Assembly (NCBI GenBank): GCA_964389925.1
Contig: CAYMGE010000026.1
Span: forward strand, 1 to 64,000
DNA length: 64,000 bases
Origin: CALECP01 sp964389925
GTDB taxonomy: Bacteria > Chloroflexota > Anaerolineae > Promineifilales > Promineifilaceae
Direction of reading: 5' to 3'
This document shows, piece after piece, positions 17,133 through 26,822 of this stretch. Numbering within the stretch: the stretch's first letter is position 1; every line of letters starts with the position of its first letter. Both the position numbers and the translations under genes were made by a program. A model generated the notes under the pieces. It was given only the letters and a program-made list of their open reading frames with translations. It did no database searches and had not been told where the DNA came from.

Positions 17133-17325
17133 TTAAGAACTCCTATGTTGAACGAGCCGAAGCTCACTTTGCTTTAATAAGTGAACTAAAGCCCACTCAA
17201 GATATTATAAAAATTCGGTTGGGAATTTTGATTATCGACAAATTGACGTGAATTAGCAAAGAAAATGCACTAATAGAAGCGAATACAAAGCGGATTTTGA
17301 TGATAGCTGCAAATTGCCAACTGGA

Positions 17326-17898
17326 TTACTCATTCAGGAATTGTGTCACTCCTAGCCCCGTGATGACAGAGGCCACCATGACGGTAAATAGAGAGGTCAT
17401 CATCGGCCGCGAGCTAAAAAGCAACGTCGCTAACTGAAACCCCAGCCCCCACCCAATCACGCTGGATATCAACCACAAATACCAGTTGAGCGCACGCGGC
17501 CGAATCAGAAATGCTTGTAGCAAACCCAAACAGAGTCCCACAATCACACCAATTAAACCACCAACAACGATGCCGCCTCCCAAAGACCCCACATTGACAT
17601 TGCGCCCAATTAACTCCCCCATCAACATCTGGCTGAAAAATTGCCCGACGACAAACCCCATTATCGTCATGATGATCCAAATGACAAACGGTACACGTAA
17701 ATAGCGGCGAATCACAAATGATTGTCCAATCCCCATCGCCGCCGCCAGAATGCCAAAAAGTGTCCTTGCCTGTGTTCCTTCGGCTATGTTCGTTGTCAGA
17801 ATTAACCCTAATGCCCAGCCGAGAATAGAGAAAAAGACCCATTGCAGCCACAAAATTGTTTGTGCTTCGCGGTTAAACTTTGGATTGTAGTTGGACAT
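17326..17898 (-). CDS. hypothetical membrane protein, about six spans
   Basis: 190 residues that are almost entirely hydrophobic, with six likely membrane helices and glycine-rich turns (SLGGGIVVGGLIGVIVGLCLGLLQ). A short charged N-terminus (MSNYNPKFNREAQT) precedes the first span. The repeated pattern of Ile/Gly helices, an Arg-Arg or Arg-Pro loop and a Trp-rich helix suggests an internal duplication (WLQWVFFSILGWALG against WYLWLISSVIGWGLG). No function can be assigned. It sits alone between mdh and another unknown gene on the same strand. Confidence 0.75.
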   Translation of the reverse strand: MSNYNPKFNREAQTILWLQWVFFSILGWALGLILTTNIAEGTQARTLFGILAAAMGIGQSFVIRRYLRVPFVIWIIMTIMGFVVGQFFSQMLMGELIGRNVNVGSLGGGIVVGGLIGVIVGLCLGLLQAFLIRPRALNWYLWLISSVIGWGLGFQLATLLFSSRPMMTSLFTVMVASVITGLGVTQFLNE

Positions 17899-17938
17899 AT
17901 AGGAGGAATTTTAGCGGCGAATGACTGTGATTCCAGTG

Positions 17939-18616
17939 TTACTTATCTCGAAAGTTTTCAAATGTCAGCGCGTTTGTAAAGGAGCCACGATTGGTGAGGG
18001 CGTGGGCGGGAGTATAGCTGGGCCGAAAATAAGGTCGCACTGTGACAAGTAGCCGTCCATCCCGCCAAACTAAATAGGTCTTTAAGCTAGCCACCTGCCA
18101 GCTTTGGTAATGCGGTTTGAGTTTTTCAGGAATAGAAATTTCTCGTCGCCCAACTGACTCACCTGTTTTTGGTTCTAATAAATGCGCCTCAAGTGGTGCG
18201 TCTATGATCCAATAGTTGGGGGGACTTGCATAGCGAAGGACGAGCAGTTTTCCATTGACCATCGTAAATCGCTGGATTGTCCGCCATGGTCGAGACCAAA
18301 GAATGCGACCCTCATCGTGAATATAATGTAGATAATAATTATGCAACGAGCCGCCGGTTACATATTCTCCGCAAGTTATTGCCAATAGGTGTCTATTGGC
18401 AACACAAGCCAGCCGATTGCCATCTGCGACTTGCAACATCCGATACCCGCTCGTTACATCCAAGGAAATATTCCAGAATGGTTCTTGCAAGCGATGTTTA
18501 TGACGACTGATCCGCACGTGTGTGCGTGATTGTCGTGCCACAGAGACATAATCATCTTTCCATTTCACAGTATTATAATCGGTGTCGGAGCGATCTATTT
18601 TCAGGCGGCGACTCAT
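17939..18616 (-). CDS. hypothetical protein, beta-rich
   Basis: 225 residues, no recognised domain, no signal peptide and no membrane span. Tryptophan- and tyrosine-rich strands alternate with polar turns (IHDEGRILWSRPWRTIQRF, LVWRDGRLLVTV), as in a WD40/PQQ-like propeller fragment. That is a shape impression, not a family match. Basic N-terminus (MSRRLKIDRSD). The gene carries no CGGCCG palindrome. It starts 76 bases after the end of the oxidase gene on the same strand. Confidence 0.6.
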   Translation of the reverse strand: MSRRLKIDRSDTDYNTVKWKDDYVSVARQSRTHVRISRHKHRLQEPFWNISLDVTSGYRMLQVADGNRLACVANRHLLAITCGEYVTGGSLHNYYLHYIHDEGRILWSRPWRTIQRFTMVNGKLLVLRYASPPNYWIIDAPLEAHLLEPKTGESVGRREISIPEKLKPHYQSWQVASLKTYLVWRDGRLLVTVRPYFRPSYTPAHALTNRGSFTNALTFENFRDK

Positions 18617-18692
18617 CAGCGATTCCTCAAAAGCTGCATCCCTTTTGACAATGGTGACAGCAAGACAATCAGACCCTAAGCACTTAGGCAGG

Positions 18693-19880
18693 TCAGGTAC
18701 GAGGCTCTTTCAAGCCCCATCGCTTTAGCGCGGGGTTCCTGACTTCTTCAATCGTCGTGACCCCAAGCTGTACCATGTTTGTTTTGAGGTCTGCGAGGAG
18801 AATTTCGGCCGCATGAACACCACCCTGCTCCCCAAACGCCGCCACACCAAACATAAACGCCCGCCCCAACAACACAAAGTCTGCTCCCAACGCCAACGCA
18901 CGAATCACATCGAGACCTGACCGCACACCGCTATCAAAAATGATTGCTGCTCGGCCGTTGACCTGCTCCACAATGCGCGGAAGTGCATCAATCGCGGCGG
19001 GTGACCCGTCAAACTGCCGCCCCCCATGATTTGACACACCGATCCCGTCAACCCCCATTTGAACTGCTTTTTCTGCATCTTGTGGGTGTAGCAGCCCTTT
19101 GAGAACAAGCGGGCCTTTCCACACATCGCGCACTCTCTGCAAATAGTCCCACGACAGCGTGCCACCAAACCGTTCACCGACAAATCTTGCCGCATTGGTG
19201 AGCGTCGCGTCATCGCCCGTGAGGTATTTTTCAATCGTGCGGAGACGTGGCAACCCATTACGGAGCGTGGCAACTGTCCATTCTGGATGCAGGGCGGCCT
19301 GCATAACAAAGCGCGGCGTGACGCGAGGGGGCATTCGCAGACCGGCTCGCGCGGTGCGTTCTCGACGGCTGGCGGCTGGCACATCGGCCGTCACTACCAG
19401 CGTGTGGAAGCCATTGTCCCGCGCGCGCTTGAGCAGATCATCACAAATATGTTCATCACGTGGCGGGTATAGTTGGAACCAGCCCATATTGCCGACAACC
19501 TTGCCGATTGTTTCGGGTGTTTGTGTCGCGGCTGTGCTAAGGCAGTACGGAAAACCGTATTGTGCGGCCGCTTTTGCAAGGATAATTTCAGCATTTGGCC
19601 ACATCAGCCCTGTGAGACCAACGGGGGCGACTCCAAAGGGGGCGGCGTATTTTCGGCCGAAAAGCACCGTTTCCGTATTTTGCGTTTGCTCCCCCTTCAA
19701 AAATTGTGGCAATAATGTCACGCGATTTAGCCCTTCCCGATTGCGTGACACGGCGACATCCTCCCCCGTCCCCATATCGAGATATTCCCACGCAATGAGC
19801 GGTAGCCGCTTCTTTGCTCGTTTCTGTAAGTCACTGATTGCAGGATATTTTGCGAGTTGCGCTTGTGTTACTGTTGTCAT
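18693..19880 (-). CDS. FMN-dependent alpha-hydroxy-acid oxidase/dehydrogenase
   Basis: 395 residues of the glycolate oxidase / lactate dehydrogenase (LldD) / lactate monooxygenase family, which oxidise 2-hydroxy acids with FMN. Seen: PFGVAPVGLTGLMWP, FMN-binding LSTAATQTPETIG, the active-site Lys-rich strand WKGPLVLKGLLHPQDAEKAV, catalytic His and Arg in SNHGGRQFDGSPA, and phosphate-binding IIFDSGVRSGLDVIRALALGAD. No membrane-targeting extra is visible, so an oxidase or monooxygenase is as likely as a quinone-linked dehydrogenase. Substrate uncertain. Confidence 0.92.
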   Translation of the reverse strand: MTTVTQAQLAKYPAISDLQKRAKKRLPLIAWEYLDMGTGEDVAVSRNREGLNRVTLLPQFLKGEQTQNTETVLFGRKYAAPFGVAPVGLTGLMWPNAEIILAKAAAQYGFPYCLSTAATQTPETIGKVVGNMGWFQLYPPRDEHICDDLLKRARDNGFHTLVVTADVPAASRRERTARAGLRMPPRVTPRFVMQAALHPEWTVATLRNGLPRLRTIEKYLTGDDATLTNAARFVGERFGGTLSWDYLQRVRDVWKGPLVLKGLLHPQDAEKAVQMGVDGIGVSNHGGRQFDGSPAAIDALPRIVEQVNGRAAIIFDSGVRSGLDVIRALALGADFVLLGRAFMFGVAAFGEQGGVHAAEILLADLKTNMVQLGVTTIEEVRNPALKRWGLKEPRT

Positions 19881-19932
19881 AGTCTAATAAATCTCCAGAT
19901 GAAAGAGTTTGGTTGACCGTGTTCGATAATCG

Positions 19933-20034
19933 CTATTCGGTTACACTAAAGCGATTGTACATTTCATCTGGGTCATTGACCAAATCATACAGTTCTTCCC
20001 TACGCTGCTTGCTGGCTATTGGAGACTCGCTTCT
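19933..20034 (-). pseudogene. C-terminal remnant of a sulfatase-type enzyme
   Basis: A 33-codon open stretch on the minus strand, bounded by an in-frame TAA (20035-20037) and ending in TAG, has no start codon. It reads ...KQRREELYDLVNDPDEMYNR. The ELYDL-NDP-E--N pattern is the typical C-terminal motif of arylsulfatases and related alkaline-phosphatase-superfamily enzymes. It is probably the tail of a gene lost by deletion, next to a small methyltransferase gene that may have come in at the same spot. Confidence 0.55.
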
Positions 20035-20099
20035 TTACACTAGGGTCTGGTCAATGCTGGAAGAAGCGCAGGCTTGGGAAATTGAGGATAAACTAAGGT

Positions 20100-20633
20100 A
20101 TGGTCAAAAAACTTCCAAAATACGAACTGCTATATCGAAAGAGTCGAGACGTTTGTGGACAACCTTTCCAACAGATTGTCGAGTTTTTCAACGATGCCGA
20201 CCAATCAGATTGGCGTGTTCTTGACCTTGGCTGCGGGCAGGGTAGAGATGCTCTTTTTGTCGCTAGACAAGGTCACAGCGTTCTCGGTGTAGACATCGCT
20301 GAAACAGGTATCTCTCAGATGCTCGAAGTTGCTAGAGAAGAACAGTTAGACATAGACGGAATCGTAGCCGACATTGTTGACTTTGAACCTGAAGAAGTGT
20401 TCGACGTGATCTTGCTAGACAGGGTGCTACACATGTTGAGCAATAACGATGATAGGCTGACCGTCTTAGAGACTGTCTCTCATCACACCAAGCCGGGCGG
20501 CTATGTTCTGATTGCAGATACAGCAAAAAATCTTAGGTTCCTGACCAACTTCTTTGACAGCAAACAGAAACGCTGGGAGAAACGTTTAGAAGGCCAAGGC
20601 TGCCTCTTTTTACAAAGCAAGGTAGCTAGCTAG
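20100..20633 (+). CDS. class I SAM-dependent methyltransferase (TehB-like)
   Basis: 177 residues with the SAM-binding motif VLDLGCGQGRDALFVARQG, acidic loop LGVDIAETGI, motif II-like FDVILLDRVLHML and PGGYVLIAD. It matches small methyltransferases of the TehB/Methyltransf_11 group. The target is unknown. It is one of few plus-strand genes in this stretch, lacks the CGGCCG palindrome and lies beside a sulfatase remnant, so it may be acquired. It ends 2 bases before the stop of the convergent histidine kinase gene. No clear ribosome-binding site was seen before the ATG. Confidence 0.8.
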   Translation: MVKKLPKYELLYRKSRDVCGQPFQQIVEFFNDADQSDWRVLDLGCGQGRDALFVARQGHSVLGVDIAETGISQMLEVAREEQLDIDGIVADIVDFEPEEVFDVILLDRVLHMLSNNDDRLTVLETVSHHTKPGGYVLIADTAKNLRFLTNFFDSKQKRWEKRLEGQGCLFLQSKVAS

Positions 20634-20635
20634 CT

Positions 20636-22747
20636 CTAAATGTTGGGGCAGCGATCGGCCGGAATTGAGAAGTTAAATTGTGCGCCGCCGCCGGGAGCTT
20701 CAGACACCCAAATGCCGCCGCCATGCGCCTCGACAGCCAATCGACAGAAAGCCAACCCCAGACCAATACCCTTAGAGGTATTATTTGGTGTGCGATAGAA
20801 TTTCTCGAAGATCGAGCGGCGATATTTCGCAGGAATGCCGGGTCCCTCATCAGACAATGAGAGTTCGACGTACTTTGTGGATGTGTCCAGTTTCGCAGCA
20901 AGCGTAATCGTGTCACCACGCTTGCTAAATTTCACTGCGTTGTCAACTAAGTTGATGATAATCCGCTCAATCATGTCCTTATTAACGTGCAGTTCTGGCA
21001 ATCCATCCCCGATTTCCAACGCTAATGTCATCCCCTTTGTTTGCATTGGCATTTCCATCATCAATGCTACAAATTCAAATATCTCATCAACCGATACACA
21101 GCGTTGCTCATGAATAGGATGCCCCGCCTCAAGCTGGTTGATGTCCAACAGGGAGCGAATGAGGTGGCGCAATCTCTGACTACTGCGATAGGCAACCGTT
21201 ACCATCATGGACGCGGTCGGGTCTATATCTTTTGGCAGCAAATCATCATCGAGCAGCTCAAGGCTTGAGATCACGTTGCTCAACGGATTCTGCATATCGT
21301 GGAACAGCATTGCGGTTAGATCATCGCGCATCTGCTCTAGTTCAACTTGTTTGGATATATCGTGGTAAATCCATTGCAGCTCGTCATAGTCACCGTCCTG
21401 TGTACGCTTGACATGCACCTCAACCGGAATGAGCTGCTCATCTTGTGTGACAACGCGCCGCTGCATCACGTGGACTTTGCCAATGCTGTCGCCCAATCCA
21501 GCACTTGCTTCGCTAAAAATCTCGCCACGATGGAGTTTGTCAATTGATGTGCCAACCAGATCACGCCGCTTGTATTTTAGAAATGAGCGAACACGACGAT
21601 TGACTTCTCGAATGATACCACCGAGATCGGTGATGATGATCGCGTCGATGCTGTCTTCAAAGAGGTTGGTGTAGCGTGCTTCGGCCGCCTGCGTTTTATG
21701 ATATTGATCTGATTTATCTATCGCGCTACTCGCCAAACTCGCCAACCGACTTAGGACGCGCAGATCATCATGCAGGAATATCCCATTGGGCGGGTTGATC
21801 GCTTGAATTGTGCCAAGCACGCGCTCATTGGCCTCCAACGGCGCACAGATAATTGCATCCGTTCGTAAACCTGAGCGTTGATCGCCGATTCTCGTAAAAC
21901 GTGCATCTTTCTGTGGCTCATTGACCAAAACAGATTGGGCATTTTGCATCACCCATCCCGTGATGCCGTAGTTACGGGGCAGACGCAAACCGACAATTTC
22001 GTCTTTGCCCGTTCCCTCTGCCAAACGATAGACGAGTTCATCCCCTTCAACGAGCGCAACTGAAATTGCCTCGGCGTTGAGCAACTCGTTCATCTGTCGC
22101 AACATTGACTGCATAATGTCGTTTACATCGAGTGATGAGTTGATCGCTTTGCTAGCGGTGTTGAACAGTTCTGCTTCGCGCAGTTGCCGTTGTGTGGTTG
22201 TGTGGAGGCGGGCGTTTTCAATGTTGCTGGCGGCTTGTCGGCCGAGTGCCTCTAACAAGTTGATGTCGCTCTGGTCAAACTGCCCAACACCTTGTTTGGT
22301 GATGGTGATTGCACCAATCGAACGTTGTCGCGCAATCAGTGGCGTACAAATGGCAGACCATGGCTCCTGTGCGGTTATATGATCGGGACGCTGCCACCAG
22401 CGTGAGTCGGTCAGTGTATTCTGGATGCAGATTGTTTGATGGGAGCGCACAGCCTGCCCCGCGATCCCATGTTGCATCACCTTATCAATAAAGGGGAGAT
22501 AGTGCGTTTGATAGCTGTCATCACCATCGACATTCCAGCTATATTCAACCCCGCTTTCGGAATCAGTAATGATGATGCTACCGCTGCTCGCATTGAGTTC
22601 AACCGCAGCAACACGCAAGATACGTGGCAGAATAACAGAAATGTTGAGTCCATCGGCATCCGCCTGTCGCAACATATCGTTAACCATGTACAGCAGTTGC
22701 AAATGTTCTTGTTGTTTTTGCATTATGTCGGAAGCAATTCGTCCCAT
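20636..22747 (-). CDS. GAF-GAF-PAS sensor histidine kinase, soluble
   Basis: About 703 residues from ATG 22747. Order: two GAF domains (roughly 30-180 and 200-350), a PAS domain (ARYTNLFEDSIDAIIITDLGG, about 360-480), HisKA with the phospho-accepting His in FHDMQNPLSNV, and HATPase with the N box (IIINLVDNAVKFSKRG), G1 DEGPGIP and G2 GIGLGLAF. No membrane span, so it senses cytoplasmic signals. No response regulator is adjacent, making it an orphan kinase. A longer reading to 22801 is possible but adds an unusual hydrophobic N-terminus. Confidence 0.87.
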   Translation of the reverse strand: MGRIASDIMQKQQEHLQLLYMVNDMLRQADADGLNISVILPRILRVAAVELNASSGSIIITDSESGVEYSWNVDGDDSYQTHYLPFIDKVMQHGIAGQAVRSHQTICIQNTLTDSRWWQRPDHITAQEPWSAICTPLIARQRSIGAITITKQGVGQFDQSDINLLEALGRQAASNIENARLHTTTQRQLREAELFNTASKAINSSLDVNDIMQSMLRQMNELLNAEAISVALVEGDELVYRLAEGTGKDEIVGLRLPRNYGITGWVMQNAQSVLVNEPQKDARFTRIGDQRSGLRTDAIICAPLEANERVLGTIQAINPPNGIFLHDDLRVLSRLASLASSAIDKSDQYHKTQAAEARYTNLFEDSIDAIIITDLGGIIREVNRRVRSFLKYKRRDLVGTSIDKLHRGEIFSEASAGLGDSIGKVHVMQRRVVTQDEQLIPVEVHVKRTQDGDYDELQWIYHDISKQVELEQMRDDLTAMLFHDMQNPLSNVISSLELLDDDLLPKDIDPTASMMVTVAYRSSQRLRHLIRSLLDINQLEAGHPIHEQRCVSVDEIFEFVALMMEMPMQTKGMTLALEIGDGLPELHVNKDMIERIIINLVDNAVKFSKRGDTITLAAKLDTSTKYVELSLSDEGPGIPAKYRRSIFEKFYRTPNNTSKGIGLGLAFCRLAVEAHGGGIWVSEAPGGGAQFNFSIPADRCPNI

Positions 22748-22999
22748 CGGTTGCACACTTTTATCCTGTATTGCCAGTATAACATGGACATAGACAAGCA
22801 ACGCCCGTTTATTTCAACTACTGGCAGATGTTCACGCATTTTTTTTGATCCTACGGGATGCGTTTTTGTGAGAGGGGTCACGTTTTTCAAACGATTAAGT
22901 GACGCATTCTACACGCTGTGACTTGTTTTTCACAATCATCATTATTAAATTGCTACACTCTATATTCAGTAAAGACGGATACACAAAAGGCTAGATCAG

Positions 23000-25363
23000 A
23001 TGCTAAAAACAAAAACTATATGGCTGCTTTGCGCTATTTTCACACTTTTTTTATCGAGTAGCTTGATGGCAGATGAGCAGGTGACGCAGCAATCGGCCGA
23101 TGTTCTCGTCATTCCCGAATCATTTGACCCCGCCGTGGGCGAAATCATCTTGACAGAGCGCGAGGCCGGGTCGCTCGATCTGTCGCCGCGTCCGATCAAC
23201 TATGGTGTGAACTTTATCAGCTCGGCCGAAGAACCGGCCGCTGCCCAACGCTATGACAACGGTCTTGCCACCGGCGCACAATGGAATCGCTGGCCACTTT
23301 ATTGGCACACCATCGAGAAAAATGCCGACCAGTTTGACTTTGCTGCCCACGATCCCATCGTTATCGCCGACACGGAGCGCGGCTTAATCATCAACGCCGT
23401 TATGATGGGTATTCCGGGCTTTTATTTTGATGGGGACAAGGCCGTTCCCAACACGCTCTACGAGCCAATTTTTAGCGATGGGTCAGACATTCCTGCGCCA
23501 AATAAAACGATCAACATCAACAATAAGTGGGCGCGATGGCTCTATGCGGCGGCCGAACGCTACAAGCCGTATGGCATTTTGTCCCAACAGCAAGGCTGGA
23601 CAACGACACGTGGCATCCAGCACTGGGAGCTTTGGAACGAACCCGATCTGCCTGACTTTTTTGATGGCAGCAAAACTGACTACGCACGACTCCTAAAGGT
23701 TGGCTATTTTGCAATCAAGCAGGCTGATCCAGAAGCAACGATTCTATTTGGATCGATGGCGAACAACTTTGATGACCTGAACTATTATGGGGACGTGTTG
23801 GGGATTTTGAGCAATGATCCAATGGCACAACAGCATGGCTATTTCCACGATGCGATGGCGACGCATAGCTATTACTATCCGTGGCAAAGCTGGTATCACG
23901 TCTATCGGGCGCGAGTGACGATGGACAGCTTTGGCATCGACAAGCAAATTTGGCTCAATGAGATGGGGGTTCCCGTTTGGGATGATTATCCGGGGCCTGT
24001 TTGGGATGCGTTTAGCCCATATCGGGCGACGATGAGCGAGGCGGCCGATTACACCATCATGTCTAGCTTCTACGCTGTCTACGCGGGAGCCAACGCACTC
24101 TTCCATTTTCAGCTTTACGACGGCTGTGGCAATCAACCACAAGGCACAAGCTTTCCACCCCACAACGGAGAGTTATGTCGCTCTGACGGGATGTTGATCA
24201 GCGATCCGAGCAAGCCGTGTTCAGGCGATGCGTTTGGTCTGTTTCGCAATAGCCCAGAGTCCATTTGCTTTAACCAACATCCACAGACAGAGACACCGCG
24301 TGAGGCGTTTGCCGCGTTTAAGCTATTGTCGCAGTATTTACAAGATGTCACCCCACTGGCGCGGTTCAAAGTTTGTACCCATGGCTCACCCAATAATGAC
24401 CAAGAATGGATTGCGTTTTATCGGCCGAATACCAACCAGCGCATCATGGCCATTTGGTCTTGCACGGGGTCTGCAAAATCGGCGGTCGTTCCCGCCATCG
24501 AAACGGGCGCACGACTTATCACCCCCGACGGTGAGGAACGCTTTATTTCGCCTGCTGCCAATGGCAACTACTATTTGACATTACCGGCCGCGACAAATCG
24601 CAATTACCCCAACCCAAATGACGGTTTCTGGCCTCTGGGCGGTCGCCCATACATTCTTATTGAGCGCGATTTGCAAGCACCGACCGTGGGCATTGATGCA
24701 ACCGAGCAAACTAATGGCATAGCCGTGAACTGGTGGGGCAACGACGGGATGGGCAGTGGCATCAAGGCGTACACGATTCGCGTGTCAGTCGATGGCGGAA
24801 CACCTCGTGATTGGCTCGTCAACACAACAACGACAGCAGCAACCTTCACAGAATCGTATCAGCATGGGGTTGAGTTTACAGTCATCGGCCGAGATTACGG
24901 CGGCAACAGCCGCATGGGGACAAAATTAGTCGGCACCTTGCCACCGGTTGAGGCGCCAGAGCTTTTGGTATCGGCCGATAAAGAGATGGCCACCATCGAC
25001 GACCATCTCACATTTACCATTCAGTTCACCAATCCTGCCGGTCGCATCAATACCAACGTGACGATGACGAATCCGCTCCCGACCGCATTTATTTTTCTCA
25101 ACAACTCACAATCTGCCACAAAGGGAGAGGTGATATACAACGATGGGGCTGTCAGTTGGTCAGGGAGCCTAGCTGCCCACGAGACAGTGACGCTCACGTT
25201 CGATGTGCGCGTTAATTGGGTCAACAGCGCAAATGAAATTGTAGAAAGCATGGTCACATTGACCGATGGACACAACAACATCGTCACGCGCTCGGTTAGC
25301 GTGACGGTGTTAAATCAGCACATGTTGCCAGAGAAGGTCTTTTTGCCGCTCATTCGGCGGTAG
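23000..25363 (+). CDS. secreted clan GH-A glycosidase-like protein with DUF11 domain
   Basis: 787 residues. Signal peptide 1-24 (cut near SLMADEQ). The main domain has clan-A glycoside hydrolase marks: acid/base Glu in HWELWNEPDLPDF and nucleophile Glu in IWLNEMGVPVW, with a TIM-barrel length between. A fibronectin-like segment (about 565-650) follows, then a DUF11-type repeat domain (LLVSADKEMATIDDHLTFTIQF) and a short tail ending VFLPLIRR. I have met such tails at the ends of secreted Chloroflexota proteins. The substrate is unknown, probably a polysaccharide. A strong terminator follows 43 bases past the stop. Confidence 0.78.
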   Translation: MLKTKTIWLLCAIFTLFLSSSLMADEQVTQQSADVLVIPESFDPAVGEIILTEREAGSLDLSPRPINYGVNFISSAEEPAAAQRYDNGLATGAQWNRWPLYWHTIEKNADQFDFAAHDPIVIADTERGLIINAVMMGIPGFYFDGDKAVPNTLYEPIFSDGSDIPAPNKTININNKWARWLYAAAERYKPYGILSQQQGWTTTRGIQHWELWNEPDLPDFFDGSKTDYARLLKVGYFAIKQADPEATILFGSMANNFDDLNYYGDVLGILSNDPMAQQHGYFHDAMATHSYYYPWQSWYHVYRARVTMDSFGIDKQIWLNEMGVPVWDDYPGPVWDAFSPYRATMSEAADYTIMSSFYAVYAGANALFHFQLYDGCGNQPQGTSFPPHNGELCRSDGMLISDPSKPCSGDAFGLFRNSPESICFNQHPQTETPREAFAAFKLLSQYLQDVTPLARFKVCTHGSPNNDQEWIAFYRPNTNQRIMAIWSCTGSAKSAVVPAIETGARLITPDGEERFISPAANGNYYLTLPAATNRNYPNPNDGFWPLGGRPYILIERDLQAPTVGIDATEQTNGIAVNWWGNDGMGSGIKAYTIRVSVDGGTPRDWLVNTTTTAATFTESYQHGVEFTVIGRDYGGNSRMGTKLVGTLPPVEAPELLVSADKEMATIDDHLTFTIQFTNPAGRINTNVTMTNPLPTAFIFLNNSQSATKGEVIYNDGAVSWSGSLAAHETVTLTFDVRVNWVNSANEIVESMVTLTDGHNNIVTRSVSVTVLNQHMLPEKVFLPLIRR

Positions 25364-25405
25364 ATTTGAGACCCAGTTCGACAGCAGCAATAGACGAAAG
25401 AGGAA

Positions 25406-25426
25406 CGCGCACGGGCGCGGTTTTTT
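25406..25426 (+). terminator. rho-independent terminator
   Basis: CGCGC and GCGCG arms around an ACGG loop, then G and six T residues. It ends the transcript of the secreted glycosidase-like gene. Confidence 0.8.
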
Positions 25427-25430
25427 GTTA

Positions 25431-25465
25431 GAGAGGCCCCACCTTTCCAAAAGGTGGAACCTCTG
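25431..25465 (-). terminator. hairpin after kynureninase gene
   Basis: Imperfect stem AGAGGCCCCACCTTT with AAAGGTGGAACCTCT. It lies between convergent genes and probably ends the kynureninase transcript. The T-rich tail on the minus strand is weak. Confidence 0.5.
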
Positions 25466-25497
25466 GAGATGTGTGCAAGTTTTGATTATGAGAAGTA

Positions 25498-26763
25498 TTA
25501 GGTGATAACGGTAGAAAGCTCGGCTGAGAACCCCTCATATAATCGCTCCACCACGATCTCCTGCAAACGCATCATTGCCACATAAATCTCAACAAACGAC
25601 GTATACAGCGGTGTAATCCCGATCCGAATGTTATCAGGCGCACGAAAGTCGGGGATGATGTTCATCTGCTCAATCAGGCACTGTGTGATGCGCCACCCTT
25701 CTGGATGTCCCAGCGAAATATGTGACCCGCGCCGCGCTCCATCGCGTGGCGAATTGAGTTGATACCCCAATAGTGCAAGTAGTTCGTCATACAAGGCGAT
25801 CAAATACTCAGTTTGTGCCAACGATTTTTCACGCACACGCTCCATCCCCGCCTCGATCAATAGGTTGACCCCTATCTCAATTGGCGCAATCGACAACACG
25901 TTTGGCGTTCCGGTCAAAAAGCGATCAATGCCAGATTTTGGTGCGTACACATATTCAAAGTCAAACATTTTTGCTTGCCCAAACCAACCCTGAATGGGAT
26001 TTTGCAATGTCTGTTGCAGATCACGCCGCACGTAGAGAAAGGCATTGGAACCAATGCCGCCGCTGAGATATTTGTACGTGCAGCCGATGGCGAGATCAGC
26101 GTTGGTCGCATTGAGCGCAACGGGAACGGAGCCAGCTGAATGACTCAAATCCCAGAGGATGAGTGCGCCTGCATCATGCGCGGCCTGCGTGACAGCTGCC
26201 ATATCGTAGGTATATGCGCTCTTGAAAACGGTGTGGGAGAGGGTGACGAGGGCTGTGTCTTCGTCGATTGCGTCAATGATTTGCTGGGCGGGGGCGTGGA
26301 TGCCATCGGCCGATTTCACCACAATAATCTCATGCCGGTTGCCAAGCAGCTTACAAACACCGTCCAAGATGTAGATATCCGAAGGGAAGTTGAGATCATC
26401 GGTGATAATTTTTGTGCGTGACGGGTCAGCGTAACGCAGAGCGGCAACGGCTAACTTAAATAAGTTTACACTGGTCGATTCAGCAATCGCCACCTCGTCC
26501 GTCTGTGCGCCGACGAGTTGGGCGATCTTTGCACCGATCTCTTGGGCAATATCGATATATTTTTCGCCCCAACTGCGAATCAAACGCGCTGACCATGTAT
26601 GCTGGATATCTTCAAGGAGGGTCTTGGTCGCCTTGGGCATCCTTCCTAATGAGTTCCCGTCCAGATAGATTAGCGTGGGGTCAGAAATAACAAAACTCTC
26701 CCGAAAAGAGGCGAGAGGGTCTTGTGCGTCAAGCTGCTGGGCGTGGAATAAATCTGATTGCAT
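25498..26763 (-). CDS. kynU: kynureninase
   Basis: 421 residues of a PLP-dependent fold-type I enzyme that cleaves kynurenine to anthranilate and alanine in tryptophan breakdown. Family stretches: IYLDGNSLGRMPKATK, VNLFKLAVAALRY, the active-site Asp in LILWDLSHSAGSVPV, PLP Lys in GCTYKYLSGGIGSNAF, and GWFGQAKMFDF. I use ATG 26763 over an upstream GTG because it matches the usual N-terminus. No other kynurenine-pathway gene is in the window. It is divergent from the aconitase X gene, with 59 bases between starts. Confidence 0.94.
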   Translation of the reverse strand: MQSDLFHAQQLDAQDPLASFRESFVISDPTLIYLDGNSLGRMPKATKTLLEDIQHTWSARLIRSWGEKYIDIAQEIGAKIAQLVGAQTDEVAIAESTSVNLFKLAVAALRYADPSRTKIITDDLNFPSDIYILDGVCKLLGNRHEIIVVKSADGIHAPAQQIIDAIDEDTALVTLSHTVFKSAYTYDMAAVTQAAHDAGALILWDLSHSAGSVPVALNATNADLAIGCTYKYLSGGIGSNAFLYVRRDLQQTLQNPIQGWFGQAKMFDFEYVYAPKSGIDRFLTGTPNVLSIAPIEIGVNLLIEAGMERVREKSLAQTEYLIALYDELLALLGYQLNSPRDGARRGSHISLGHPEGWRITQCLIEQMNIIPDFRAPDNIRIGITPLYTSFVEIYVAMMRLQEIVVERLYEGFSAELSTVIT

Positions 26764-26822
26764 TCTCAAATGATAACTGATTTCTTGCACAAATGGTGTG
26801 CAAAGGTTGGTACATTTCTGCT

